From Datnioides undecimradiatus (Eukaryota; Chordata; Actinopteri; Lobotiformes; Datnioididae), in assembly GCA_008933995.1 (NCBI GenBank), contig WARS01000031.1, positions 2,570,001 to 2,634,000 of the forward strand: 64,000 bases of DNA. Reading direction: 5' to 3'. This document shows positions 26,864 to 39,100 of this stretch, one piece after another. The notes under the pieces were generated by a model that saw only the letters and a program-made list of their open reading frames with translations, was not told the origin of the DNA and did no database searches. Each line of letters opens with the position of its first letter. Position 1 is the stretch's first letter. Made by a program: the position numbers and the translations under genes.

Positions 26864-26893
26864 TTTTATTTTATTTTTTTTTATTATATTTTA
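26864..26893. repeat. (TTTTA)n / T-rich low-complexity tract
   Basis: Several tandem ttatttta units merging into a run of T. Simple sequence only. Confidence 0.8.
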
Positions 26894-27384
26894 GTGGCAT
26901 GTATTAGTTAATCATCACAGGAAAAAATTATCCAATAGGATCCACAGCCAATTATTCTGAGGGTTGTTCTCACCACAGAGACAAAGTTCTGTGTGTCTCT
27001 AAATTGTGATGCAATTTTCCCAAATTTCCATATATAGCAGAACACAGAAAACAGAGTCTGACAAACTGGTATAGAAACACATAAGCACATGCAAAGAAGC
27101 CATGACATTATACAATCACAACACCTTGCACACAAGAAGCGCCTTTGGCAGCAAATCCTATTTGGCATCGAAGTGTATGCATCTGTATTCTATGAGCATT
27201 CCTGGATTTAAAGGTTTCTCTGCCTCACTCATAGATTTGCTATGGCTCAGTCAAACTGGGAATTGTCTGTCCATGGCTTTTTTCAGGTCATTTTACGGGT
27301 TCCCAGCGAGACAGGAGTCAGTGCTTTGGCATGTGTTTCTGCAGGGCTTTCATGCGCTTGCTCTGAAGTTATTCCAGTGTTGAT

Positions 27385-27560
27385 ATCTCCTCTGTGTTTG
27401 TGGTCACGGTCCTGTTTAAGGGTGTATGTGAGTCTTTGGCAGTCTAGAGCAGGTTTGCTCTCAAGGATTTCCCTACATTTGTCTTAATTCACTTGTGTTG
27501 ATTCTTACAAGCCTCCCCCTTAGCACGATGCTGCCATCAACACACTTCTTACTAAGCCTC
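27385..27560 (-). pseudogene. Eroded Tc1/mariner-like transposase fragment
   Basis: Read on the minus strand, the segment keeps the order of two conserved Tc1 transposase blocks. The glycine-rich block ending in SIMLWG corresponds to the agcacgatgctgccatcaac sequence near 27522. The QQDNDPKH block, which includes the second catalytic aspartate, corresponds to the tgtttgtggtcacggtcctg sequence near 27396. Several substitutions and small indels break the frame. No terminal repeats were recognised, so the boundaries are approximate. Confidence 0.45.
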
Positions 27561-30500
27561 ACTGTGCTCAGCCTTCAGCCAGCTACACAACCTGTCTCTG
27601 TGAAATATCTTTTAACAAACTCTATTTTCCATTCTGTTATGGGCCTTTTTTCAGAAGTTGCTTCCCTCCTTTAACATGCAAATGGTTTTGGAAATCTCAG
27701 TCTCAGAACTCTTATTGTTATCTAAATGATTAGGTCGGCTAATGTCCCAAAAAGTGGAAGTGCTCTATACACCTCACTAGATCTACACCTATTAACACAA
27801 TTACATTGACTTTTCGTAACTCAACTCAGGCTCTTAGACTTCCTTTTTCAATAGATTTGTTTGAAGATAAATGCAAACTCAAAATCTGAGTTGAGTTTTT
27901 TGTGATGAAAACAACAAACTGATACATATTCAAATCAGTTAAACAGTTTTTGCTGTTTACACTACAAACAGTAAAAATAATAACTTATAGTTCTTTTGGA
28001 GCAAATAAAGCCACAAGGAAACCATTGAAACTTAATCTATGTGGGCACATTATGACTGAATTGGCATGTTGTAGCTGTAAGCAGTAGTATGTATCTTGTA
28101 TCTCTGTACCTGGGACCATTTATACTTTTTATCTCTGTTTTTCTCTTTGTTTTGTCTTGAGTTTCTGTGATCTCTCATGCCAGAATGAAAAGTTATTTGA
28201 AATTAAATTTGAACAATCTGCCTTAATATTAAACAAATTGGAACAAAAAGTATTATTATAAAACATAATGAGGTTAAATGCATGAAGGGCTCTCACCAGA
28301 CATGAGATAAACTATTACATTTATTTAAAATGTCCTAAATAAAAAGCTTTTTCTTTCTTTTGAGGGCACATATGAATTGTGTTTTTGAAGCTGACTTTAC
28401 CTTGTAACATTCAGGGTTGATTAGATTCGTGAACAGTGACCCAGAAGACATCAGATGCCTTCTCTTTTTCCTCAAGCCTATAAAATCTTCAATAGAGTTG
28501 CTTTGATTTAAATGCTTCATTAACTTTGCTATCCCATGTTCCATAAAAAGAAAACACAAATATCACACCAAACCCCCCGCACCAATCATGTTTTTAAATG
28601 CCATCTATATAAAGAAAAAAGACAAACTGCATAAGAGTCTAAATGTCAAAACAAATATTTGGGTTCACTACACCAGAACAGTGGATTGAGAAAACACGCT
28701 TGTGGCTCTACCAGGCTGCACATGAGCAAAGCTTTGCTAGGAGACATAAACATAACATAAAAGATCCTCTACAGGCTTGTTTTAACAGGTATATCACTTG
28801 CTCGTTTTTGACTAATAATTTGTATCTGATATGCAAAAAAAGTTCAATCATCTTGCTAAAATCTTTAGAATGACCTGATCTACTGTATCTAACAATACTG
28901 TATCGATAACAGCAGGTGTTTCCTACTTGACTGTGAAGCCAGTTCTCAGTGTTTTTCCCCAGAGGCATCATATTAGACCAGGTTTGCCTTTAAACCATAT
29001 GTGATGTAACAAATCATGTTAATTACCAAAAGCCACATGAACCAAAATGGGATTCCAATAAGAGAAGAAGGAAAGATTTCAGCAGATGAATGTGACAGTG
29101 AAGCTCAAGTATTCAACTAAAGAAACACAAAGAAAATATAAGTGTTTGAAGAAAATCCATCCAATCCATCCATAGTAGATATTTGGCTTGTATCAAACCA
29201 GTGTTGGACTCAAACCACCACTGTGGCAACAAATTAAAGACATTTGCTGGTTCCAGTTATCTCCAATGTGATGATTTGTTGTCTTTCCATTTCATGTGAT
29301 TGTTACATTATATTGTTATGTTTTGGCCTGTTGGCCTGATAAAAAATACAATTGTCAGAAATTTTTCTAAATAAAAGAATTGTTCAAAAAGGACAATTAG
29401 GTTTCATTCACAATGACAACAGTCATTAGCTGCAGCCTGAGCAGAGTGATTTGTTAATTCATGTTATTGCTTAAAGAGGAAGAAAGCCAAGCCCTTGGAC
29501 TATCTCACCGCAGTCCATTTCTTTTTCCTCCTGTGTTCTTCTGTATTATCATTGTTTTGGTTGCCTGTGTTTCATACGGATATTACAAAGGCAGAATATG
29601 GCTTTTGTGCTCATTCGCTGATGTTTTGTCTTTGTTTCACTCTCTGCAGTCAAACAAGGACTAATTCCCTCCTCTTCACTGGCTGCATGTGTATTACTAG
29701 AGGGATATTAGTGCGTTGGTTAGTACGCTACGGTCTGTACAACAACAACTACTGACCTTATGAATACACGCATAATGGTAGATGGATAAAGAACCTTCCT
29801 TTAGTATTTGCTTTTCGGATGTATCAAAGCAAAGTATAAATAACGTCTTTGACAGTTTAAGTGCTTCCTCCTACAGCAATGATCAGTGTTATATGTGGAA
29901 ACCATACATCTAAGTGGCCATCAGCGTTAAAGTTTTACTTGTCTGGAAGCCAGGCCTCCTTCCTCTGTGACACCACATTTGGGATAAGAGCCAGTCTGCA
30001 CTTGGCCTCAGGAGAGGAGGAAAGAGGTGCCCGGCAGCTCACAGCTGATCCTCACAGTACTGCTGCCTTCACTGGCTATGTCTAATGACCACTGCAGGCG
30101 GTGTTGTGATAGGCTGGGAAGGCATCTCAATGTGTCAATGAGTGAGGAGAAAACCCAAGAATAACACTAAAAGCAGCATCCTCCACCAATGGAAGGCCAT
30201 GATACCACAATGCCTGCAGCTAATAAGAGGAGGGAAGTGAGAGTTCAGCTGAGGGGAAGAGGACTTAAAGGGCTTACTCTATTGCTACAAGGAACTTGGC
30301 AAAGTCATCTTAGTTACTTCAAGGCTGAGAATCCTTTGTGCTGCGACAACAATTCCATGTGTGGATCTCCAGCAGTGTCACATCTTTTATATAAAGAATA
30401 CTGAATCAATGGCTTCTTTAGGCAGCTTTGTACACTGACTGCTGGAGAAGGTGGTAAAACTGAAAACACTGGGAATGTCAGTAGAAATGGTCTCCTGTGA

Positions 30501-31204
30501 CATCATCATAATGTTACAGAACTGCTACAGGTCATCTCTCGATGCACAGAGTGAAATAAACACCTTGATGCTGAACACAAACATTTAAGGTGTTATTGTG
30601 ATTAACTTGAGTTTCATACAAAGAAACATGAGGTTTTTACATTTGGCCATTAATTTATGAATGATAACATCTATTTTTAGGTGAGCAGTAAATATAATGG
30701 CAACACTTGAATTCATGTATTAACTTTTGTGTTACACAATTCCTAAAATACTTGATTTGCTGTTTTGCTGTTTTAACCATCTAATATCATGATAGGTTAT
30801 TTCCTTTATATACAAAAAAACCCATTTTGTTTATGTTCGTTGAGTTCAAGCACTTTGGTGTCAGTATGAACTTGAGAATTACTTAGTGCTGTTACACTGT
30901 AACAAAGGATAAACGTCTGAAATTAAAGGTACAAACAGACCTGAGCGCCGCACTGCTGAGATACAACATCAAAGGCTCATTACTGACAGCACCACCGTGT
31001 TCAAGTAAAAGGTGAGAAGCTGAGATTTGGAGCAATCAGCATTTGCACTCCTCAAAACAAATACTGAAAATAAGGTTTAAAAAACTCCAAGTTCAGACCA
31101 CATCAGACCATATCAGACCTCATCCTAGAAATCAAAACGGGGTAAGGACAATAACAACTACTTGGAGCTCCTCATGGATCAGGAGAAGATGAGGATCATA
31201 TTTC

Positions 31205-34200
31205 CTAGCTTGGGGAGATGGCAGCTACTGGTGCTGCTGCGTCTGCGTTAACATTTTTCATGTCTTTCTGGGGGCTCAGCTTATGGGCTGACCCTTCTTC
31301 TCTGTGATCGGCACCGACTGCCTCTGATATACTGCTGAAACCTTGTTCTCTGTAAGAAAAAAAACCAAACAGTTTTATAGGGAATGAGAATGTTTTCATA
31401 ATCAGAAATAAATTATCGTTTATGCTTTTCCAAAGCTGAAAAACAAAGCAAATGCATGTACAAAAGGAACAGTGTGGAAACTATTACTGAGCAAAACAAC
31501 ACATTTACAATTTGAAGCACAACTGACTCAAATACAACACTGTATATGAAAGCTGATGCTAAAACTCATTAGACAAAACACTAAATGTAGTTAACTCTGG
31601 TCTAATTTACACAGGTTGGGGGATCATTCAGGACATGTGCTTATAAACTCTATTGACTATTTGTAATTGTAACTGAGAGGTTTGGGAGCATTTTGTTCTG
31701 ACAGTCGTACTCACTTAAGAAGCTGTTCCAGTTCTCTCTTTATCGTCGTCACTACAGGCGGACCCTGGTAGGTCAAAGCTGTATAAAGCTGAACCAGAGA
31801 TGCTCCAGCGCGGATCTTATCCATGGCATCCTGTCCACTGGCCACACCACCAATTCCAACAATTGGTACTTTACCTGCAAGAACATCTTTAGAATTGTAT
31901 TCTGTGTGAACTATCTTGGCCACCAGAAACCACTGGCGTGTAAATACATACCTTTGGTGAGGTTGTACATTTCTCTCACAGTGTTAGTGGAGAGGTCTTT
32001 CAGAGGCTGGCCACTTAAGCCACCGACCTCAGACTTATGCGGATCCTGAAGCGTCTCCGGTCTGGACACCGTCGTGTTAGACACCATTAAACCATCCACA
32101 CCCAGCTGCAAACACAGAGCACACACCAAGGGGAGGACAGGACGTGAGCGCAATATGTGTCTGAATACACAGGGGAAGAACTGACATATGTACAGTTGTG
32201 TTCAAAATAATAGCAGTCCAACGTGACTAACCAGATCAATCACTGTTTTTGGTAGAAATTATATTATTACATGACAAATAATTTACCAGTAGGTGTAGTA
32301 GAGTCAGAGAAACCAACAGACCCAACATTCATGATATGCATGCTCCTGAGTCTGTGTAATTGAATAATTAACTGAAAGGGTCATGTTCAAAATAATAGCA
32401 GTGTGGAGTTCAATCAGTGAGGTCATTCATTATGTGAAGAAACAGGTGTCATTCAGGTGGCCCTTATTTAAGGATAAAGCCAGCACATGTTGTACATGCA
32501 ATTCTCTCTGAAAACCTGAGAAAGATGGGTCGTTCCAGACATTGTTCAGAAGAACAGCGTGCTTTAATTAAAACGTTGATTGGAGAGATTGGGAAAACAT
32601 ATAAAGAAGTGCAGATAATGATGCAACATGTGCTGAAGAGGATACAATTTGCCAAGGAACATATCGACTGGCCTAAAGAGAAATGGAGAAACATTTTGTG
32701 GACTGATGAAAGTAAGATTGTTCTTTTTGGGTCCAAGGGCCGCAGACAGTTTGTCAGATGACCCCCAGACACTGAATTCAAGCCACAGTACACTCTGAAG
32801 ACCGTCAAGCATGGTGGTGCAAGCATCATGATACGGGGCTGTTTCTCTTACTATGGTGTCGGGCCTATTTATCGCATACCAGGGATCATGGATCCCTTTG
32901 CTTATATCAAAATACTTGAAGAGGTCATGCTGCCTTATGCTGAAGAGGAAATGCCCTTGAAATGGGTGTTTCAACAAGACAACGACCCCAAACACACCAG
33001 TAACCGAGCAGCATCTTGGTTCCAGACCAACAAAATTAAGGTTATGAAGTTGGTCGACTCCATGCGGCACAGATGTGAAGCAGTTCTCAAAACAGTGGTT
33101 ATACAACTAAATATTAGTTTAGTGATTCACAGGAATGCTAAATCTTAACTTTTTTTCAGTTTATTGAGTAAATATTTGAGTTTGTAATGAAAAATGCAGA
33201 CACTGCTATTTTTTTGAACAGCCCAATATAATTTTTTCCTTCATTTTCTGTAAAGTAATTAAAATATTGATACATTTTTCTTCATGTTTTGATGTAAAAT
33301 ATAATGTGCAGTGTTCCGAATGAATGGAAATATAAAATATTAAAGATTATGAGCTTTACTCACGTTTTAAGAAACACTACTATTATTTTGAACACAACTG
33401 TAGGTGACTTTATAGACTTCCAGTGTGAAATTTAGTGTGACATATAGAGAGTGTTGTTGAAATGCTTTATTCTTCCTCCTTCGTGTCCTTCATGTTTTTT
33501 GAATCTCAAAATATCCCTCTATGTTTTGGAAATCAATTGAAAAACCATTAACTTTAATAAAGTGGTGATGATGTTACCAGAGCAGAAAGGAAGAGAAGAG
33601 CCATGAGAATCCAATATTGTGCTGATGAGTTTAAAAATGACTGAATTATATTAGTTAGCAACAGAGGTCATCAATCTTATCATTAGAAACCTCTTGAGGA
33701 AAGAGGGAACCTAAAGAGTGAAATGAAGTTGGATTAGTTGACAGCTACGTTGCTCTTTTCATCACAAAATTTTTTTAAATGCCTTCTGTTAACAATCCTA
33801 CTTCTACTACATCATGTGTAACGTATTTACTAAAAAGTTTTATTTAAAAGTGCTTATTTTATTCATTTTTTAATCCATGAACTTTTATGTTCCCATATTT
33901 TAAACTGTAAAGGTCAGTTGTTTCAATTGCTCTGTAAAGCACCTTGTAAATTTATTTTAAAAGATACTGTGTGAATAAATCATTATCTCTTTTTAATCAC
34001 TAAGAGTATCCCTCTTCTAGTATCTGTTAACAATTCTATTAAATTGTTTTGTAGAGTCACATTTATCTGACCAGCAACCCAAATATCCTTTAAACAAGAC
34101 CGCAGCTGCGCCCTCACATTGAGTTTATGTGCATGCAATGTAGGCGACTCAGAGGAAGACCTGAACTTGAGTTCTGCCTTCTCCTGCAAAAAGGTTTGCA

Positions 34201-36110
34201 TATTTATTTCCTGCATTCTTGTGAATGTATACAAGACCAACAAAACAATTGCAGTCACCAAAGATTCAAGATTTAAGTATAGAAAAGAATATTTAAAACC
34301 AATTATTCTCATAAGACAGATTGACGCTGTTAAAAAATGAGGGACATGATTCTTTCTGATTAAAACCTGTGCACCCAGACATGTCTGCCGTAATTCCACA
34401 ACCCAGCAAGATGACACATGGCAATATTAGAGAAAATTTAATAATAAAAGCTTATGGAAATTAGAAATTAGATTACAGTGGAATTACATCAAGAACAGGT
34501 TTGAAAATAAAACTCAAAGGAATGAGCAGGAAATAAAAAGACTGCAAGAAATAACATCCAACCTCAGTGACGACATCAGCAATGTCTTGTTTGTCTTGTG
34601 TAGTGAGGTCAGGAGCGATCTTCACCAGGACCGGAGGTTTGCATTCTCCCTGCAGGGCATCACGCTCCTTCAACACCTGAGCAGATTGTATATGAATGTG
34701 AGCGGTGAACTAGACAGAAACTAGAGAGGAAACAGAGGACACTAGACAGAAAGATGATGCTCTGTGCTGTAATGTTTAAAACCTTGAAATGGGAAGGATA
34801 GGATTTTCAGCCTATGGACAAATGATGGGCACAATAACAAAAATGCAGAATGGCTACTTCACTTAAAGATCAACATAACACCACATTCAGGTCTGACGGC
34901 ATCATTGCTGCAGATATAAAGAATGCTTTCAAACCCTGGCATGCTCCTTGGGCTTCACTGCATTTCAGTGAATCTGAATCCAATTTCGAATACCTTACTA
35001 AAAGTTTTTAATGTAGTTTGTTAAGAAAAATGTCCGGTGCTGACAGGGCGCAGGGCTTTCACCACATTTTGTCGCATCTCTGTGGCAAAACATATGCAGC
35101 AATACATACAAAACAGCATATGCCTCTGACTGATGTTGGGCTGTGCCGCAGCAGCAGAAGCCATAAAAACTGAAATAATAACATATCCAATTATTTCTCT
35201 GCCTGCACAGTGTACATAATGTTATCTGAAGGTATACCTCGTGAACCAATGTAGTTTTCTTTTTCTGACATCCTGATCAATTTTAATCAAAAAAAAAAAA
35301 AGTTTACTTTTCAACATATGATGTTGACTTTGTTTGGGATGCTGTGTTTGAGAAAGGCTGAGCAATTAGGCCAAATGTTGGATTTTCATTGTTTACATTT
35401 TGTGACTGCTGTGTTCTGACCCAGTAAGTTCATTAACATTCAGACAATCCTACCATTTGTAGGAGCTGTTGGAGCTCAGCCTTCCCCTGTAGATCACGGA
35501 GACCCGGCGTATTAGGACTGCTGACGTTGACCACCAGGTAGTCAGCCAGTGGGCCCAGCACTCTCACCCCCTCCAAGTAATCTGCCCCTGCGTCCTGGGA
35601 CAACTTGTTCTTCCCCAGGTTGATGCCCAGGGGAAGGCCAGCTATGAACACAGACACACACACACATATGCAAACACACACACACAAATAGGAAAGTTCA
35701 GACAAGCACAAAACACAGGCTGCATCATCAGACGCATGACTCAACTGGGGCAGAGGTTGCTGGTGCACTAAATGGGCTGTAAGCAGGTATGGATCAGACA
35801 CAATAAAACCTGAGACAAGGGCAGGTCAAGATCATTAAAATTTAGTAATTGTTTCCAGTAAATAAGTAAAAACACCAAAAATTAAAACAAATCAGACTTA
35901 TTGCACTAATAGAACTGAAAGTAGACCATGTTTCAAAAAAAGAAAAATGAAAGCAACTGATTTTTCTCCACTGAGATGAAAAGTGTGCAGAGAATAATGA
36001 GTGCCTGCCAACCTTTACTTTGCTGTTGCTGTGTCTCTCCCCTGGCCTTCAGCCTCTGTTGTGCTTCTGCCAAACCACAGCTGTTGAATCCGTATCTTGA
36101 GAAGCACGCA

Positions 36111-36147
<37 letters not shown>

Positions 36148-39100
36148 TAAAACTAAATAAAATATTAATTTCTAAATAACAATGATCTTAGAAGCAACAA
36201 AATGAGGATCAATGTTTTTTATCATTTTGTAAATCCTTAATTTATACTTTTGTTTGAGTGATAGACAATTGTACCACATAAATAATGTGAATGTGTTATT
36301 GTTTTGAAATGTTTACTCTTATTCTCTGGCCTATCTGGGTGATACAGCATCAACCATCTATTGTAATATTTCTGACAGATATCACCTTTGAATTACACAT
36401 GTTCATTGTAGAAATACTGTCCTATATAAATCCAACTTTAATAACTAGGTCATCCTGACCTAATTACCAACCTTAAATATGTATAGAATATGGAATAATC
36501 CACATGCAAAGATTATTCAGAGGTGAACTGTCTGTTGCAATAACTTATAAATACCAATTAACAAATCAAGGATTTCACCATATATAATAACACAGAAAAA
36601 GAAAATCAGGAAAGAGTTGTTAAGGAAACGTGCCCTCCTCCTCCTTGAGCTCATTTAAATATGTGTTGCAATTTAAAACAGAAAAGAAAAAAAGGTTACA
36701 TCCATGATCTTATTCACAGCTTGATATATGGGAACCCTATTGAAGCAAACCTGTAGGCAGCATAATCTGTTTGCACATACTGAACCCTATGAAAAGAACA
36801 TTATCCATCTGAGTCTCAAATGAGGCTTCCTTAGTGTTGCATAAATGGAGTTAACTCTTTGTGAGATGCAGCACAAATGGCTGCGGAGGTGGACATAGCT
36901 GACAGTGGCAGAGAGCTGTGGAGAAGGTTCATAGAAGCAGTGCCAGGTGAGTTAAGTGTCACAGCTGGTGCTTTTGGACTAACCACTCTGCAGCGCTACA
37001 CACCTAAAACCCCTTTGAGGCACATGTTATGGACATTCTTTGGACATTTCAGCAAAGCCACGTGGATATCGCTTTGTGCTAGTCCTGGTGGATTACACAC
37101 TGCACACACTGCAGTGTGTCCATAACATGTGCCTCAAAGGGGTTTTTAGGTGTGTAGCGCTGCCTCTGTGAGCAAACAGTTTTGAGCTGGTGCTGTTTCA
37201 TATGATCTCAAAGTTGGGATCCTGAAGGCGATCCTGGCTGACCACACATTAATGTCACAAACACTACAAAAACAAGTCACTGTCTGATTAAAGACCTTGT
37301 TGAACATCTGAACACAACCTTGAAATCCATTTTCTGGCAGTTTCAACACAAGAATGACCGCAAAGGGGATAGGTGGTTAGATCCTCTGCTGCTAGTAGTG
37401 TGGGCATACCCCATGCCTGAGGGATTTTCTCTCTTTGAACTGCTGTTTGTCAAGAAAGCCCGTGGGGATCTGGATGTGGTTTAAGGAAGAAGGAAAGAAG
37501 GTCAGAGACCAAATAAAAATGAAGCTCAGTACGTTCTGGACCTGAGTGCAAAACTTCACACATTGGTGTAGTTCACAGAGGCAAATTTCTCAGAGCCTAG
37601 AAGCATGAATAACATCTGTGCAGATGTATTACTCTCCTCTTTCAGCTACAAACAACCTGGCAAGTGGCAGGGCCACAGGCAAATGTAGCCTGCCCAAGGC
37701 CGAGGACTGTCTGGTGAGGGTATGTGGAGATGGGCATGGTTGACAGTAAGCTGCATGAGAGAGAGACATGGACATGGCTCATGAGAGCAGCAACAAGTGA
37801 GTTGACTGTCATAGCTGGTGCTAGTGGACTAATTACTTTCTCTTTGTATGCAGTAGTGTGCTGGAACTAGGGGCCTGCCACACCCAAACAAGAGATAGGC
37901 ATGACGGCCCAGTGGACTTTGGTTACGGTTCATGTTTATGTAAAGTGTGGGACAAGGACAAAAGGACAAAAACAGAAAAAAGTAATTTCTACTAAGAACT
38001 GATACCATGAAGCTACTGGTAATTACTAATGGTACTGCTGGTAAATCCAGAATCTATATATAAATGATCCCAAACAGTTGAAAGTCAACACATTGTCTAG
38101 TTCTCTGACAAAAACTCATGAATAGCTTACCTGTTAATAATTGCCTGATCCGTAGTGAGGCGAAACACGCGTGGTTTGGGGTTCCCCTCCTGAGGTTTGG
38201 GGGTGATTGTGCCCACTTCAACAAAGCCAAAACCAACCTTATACAACCCGTCTATGGCTTCTCCATGCTTGTCGAAGCCTGCAGCAATCCCAATAGGGTT
38301 TTTGAATTTTAATCCCAGGACATTCACTTCCTGTACATACATCAAAACAAAATGTTACAGATGATGCCAGTGGGAAGTGTCAGTGACCAGAAAGTAAAGT
38401 TAGATGCTTACCAATGATGCAGGGTCCTGGTAGCGGTTTAGGGGAACCAGACCCAGACCAATCATCTTCACAGCCAACACATGTGCTGTCTCTGCCCCCA
38501 CAATCCTCTGTAGCAGAGGCATCAGCTGGTTGGCATAGAAACGCTCATCTCCAACCGCAGTGAGGTAGGAGGCAAACAGAAGGCTACCTGAGCTAATGAC
38601 CTTCACTGCATCTTTTAACTGCTTCTGTTGACAAGAGCATGAAAAATGAATGCATTCAACAGTGTCTTCATCATGATTCACATCAGGCACTAATTACAGT
38701 AAACATACCGGTAATTGTTCAATAACAGCATGTGTTATTGAACGTGTTTTAAACATTAACTTTAGTCCGTGTGCTAAATAATCAGATGAGCTGGGAAGGA
38801 TGTGTGGAAGTGCACAAGAAAAACAAACTGCATGGCCAGCACACGTTACATTGTGCACATTTAGCAGGCAGAGCATCTATATCTTGTTAAAATATAATAA
38901 ACTGGGTAGCAATCAGTTGCTCATTTACACATCCAACAACTATTATGTGACATTATCCTTCATTTGGAGCCTTGTTTCTGTCCACTGACTTTAGCTCCAT
39001 TTTTGGTCTTTTCCAACTCATGAGGGAAATACCTGGCTCAAATATTGATTGTAGCCACTGTAAATGCAAATTTACACTGTTTTTGACATATTAATTAGAA

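Larger units (their letters stand above)
17260..31200. other. Gene-poor spacer between the GPCR and dhodh
   Basis: About 14 kb with no coding exon that I recognise. It contains an L2-type LINE tail (20668-20940), a TTTC microsatellite (22453-22495), an RTE-type LINE end (25697-26012), a T/A-rich tract (26864-26893) and an eroded Tc1-like relic on the minus strand (27385-27560). GC-richer islands near 19.9-20.1, 21.1-21.5, 22.7-22.9 and 29.9-30.1 kb have no protein similarity I can name. They could be regulatory DNA or noncoding transcripts. The last few hundred bases before 31205 are probably dhodh 3' untranslated sequence. Confidence 0.5.

Noticed and set aside
33983-34417. 144-codon minus-strand open frame within dhodh intron 6
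   Set aside because: No family resemblance, low-complexity and hydrophobic stretches, no splice or promoter context, and it lies wholly inside an intron of a well-supported gene on the same strand. Probably chance or repeat-derived.
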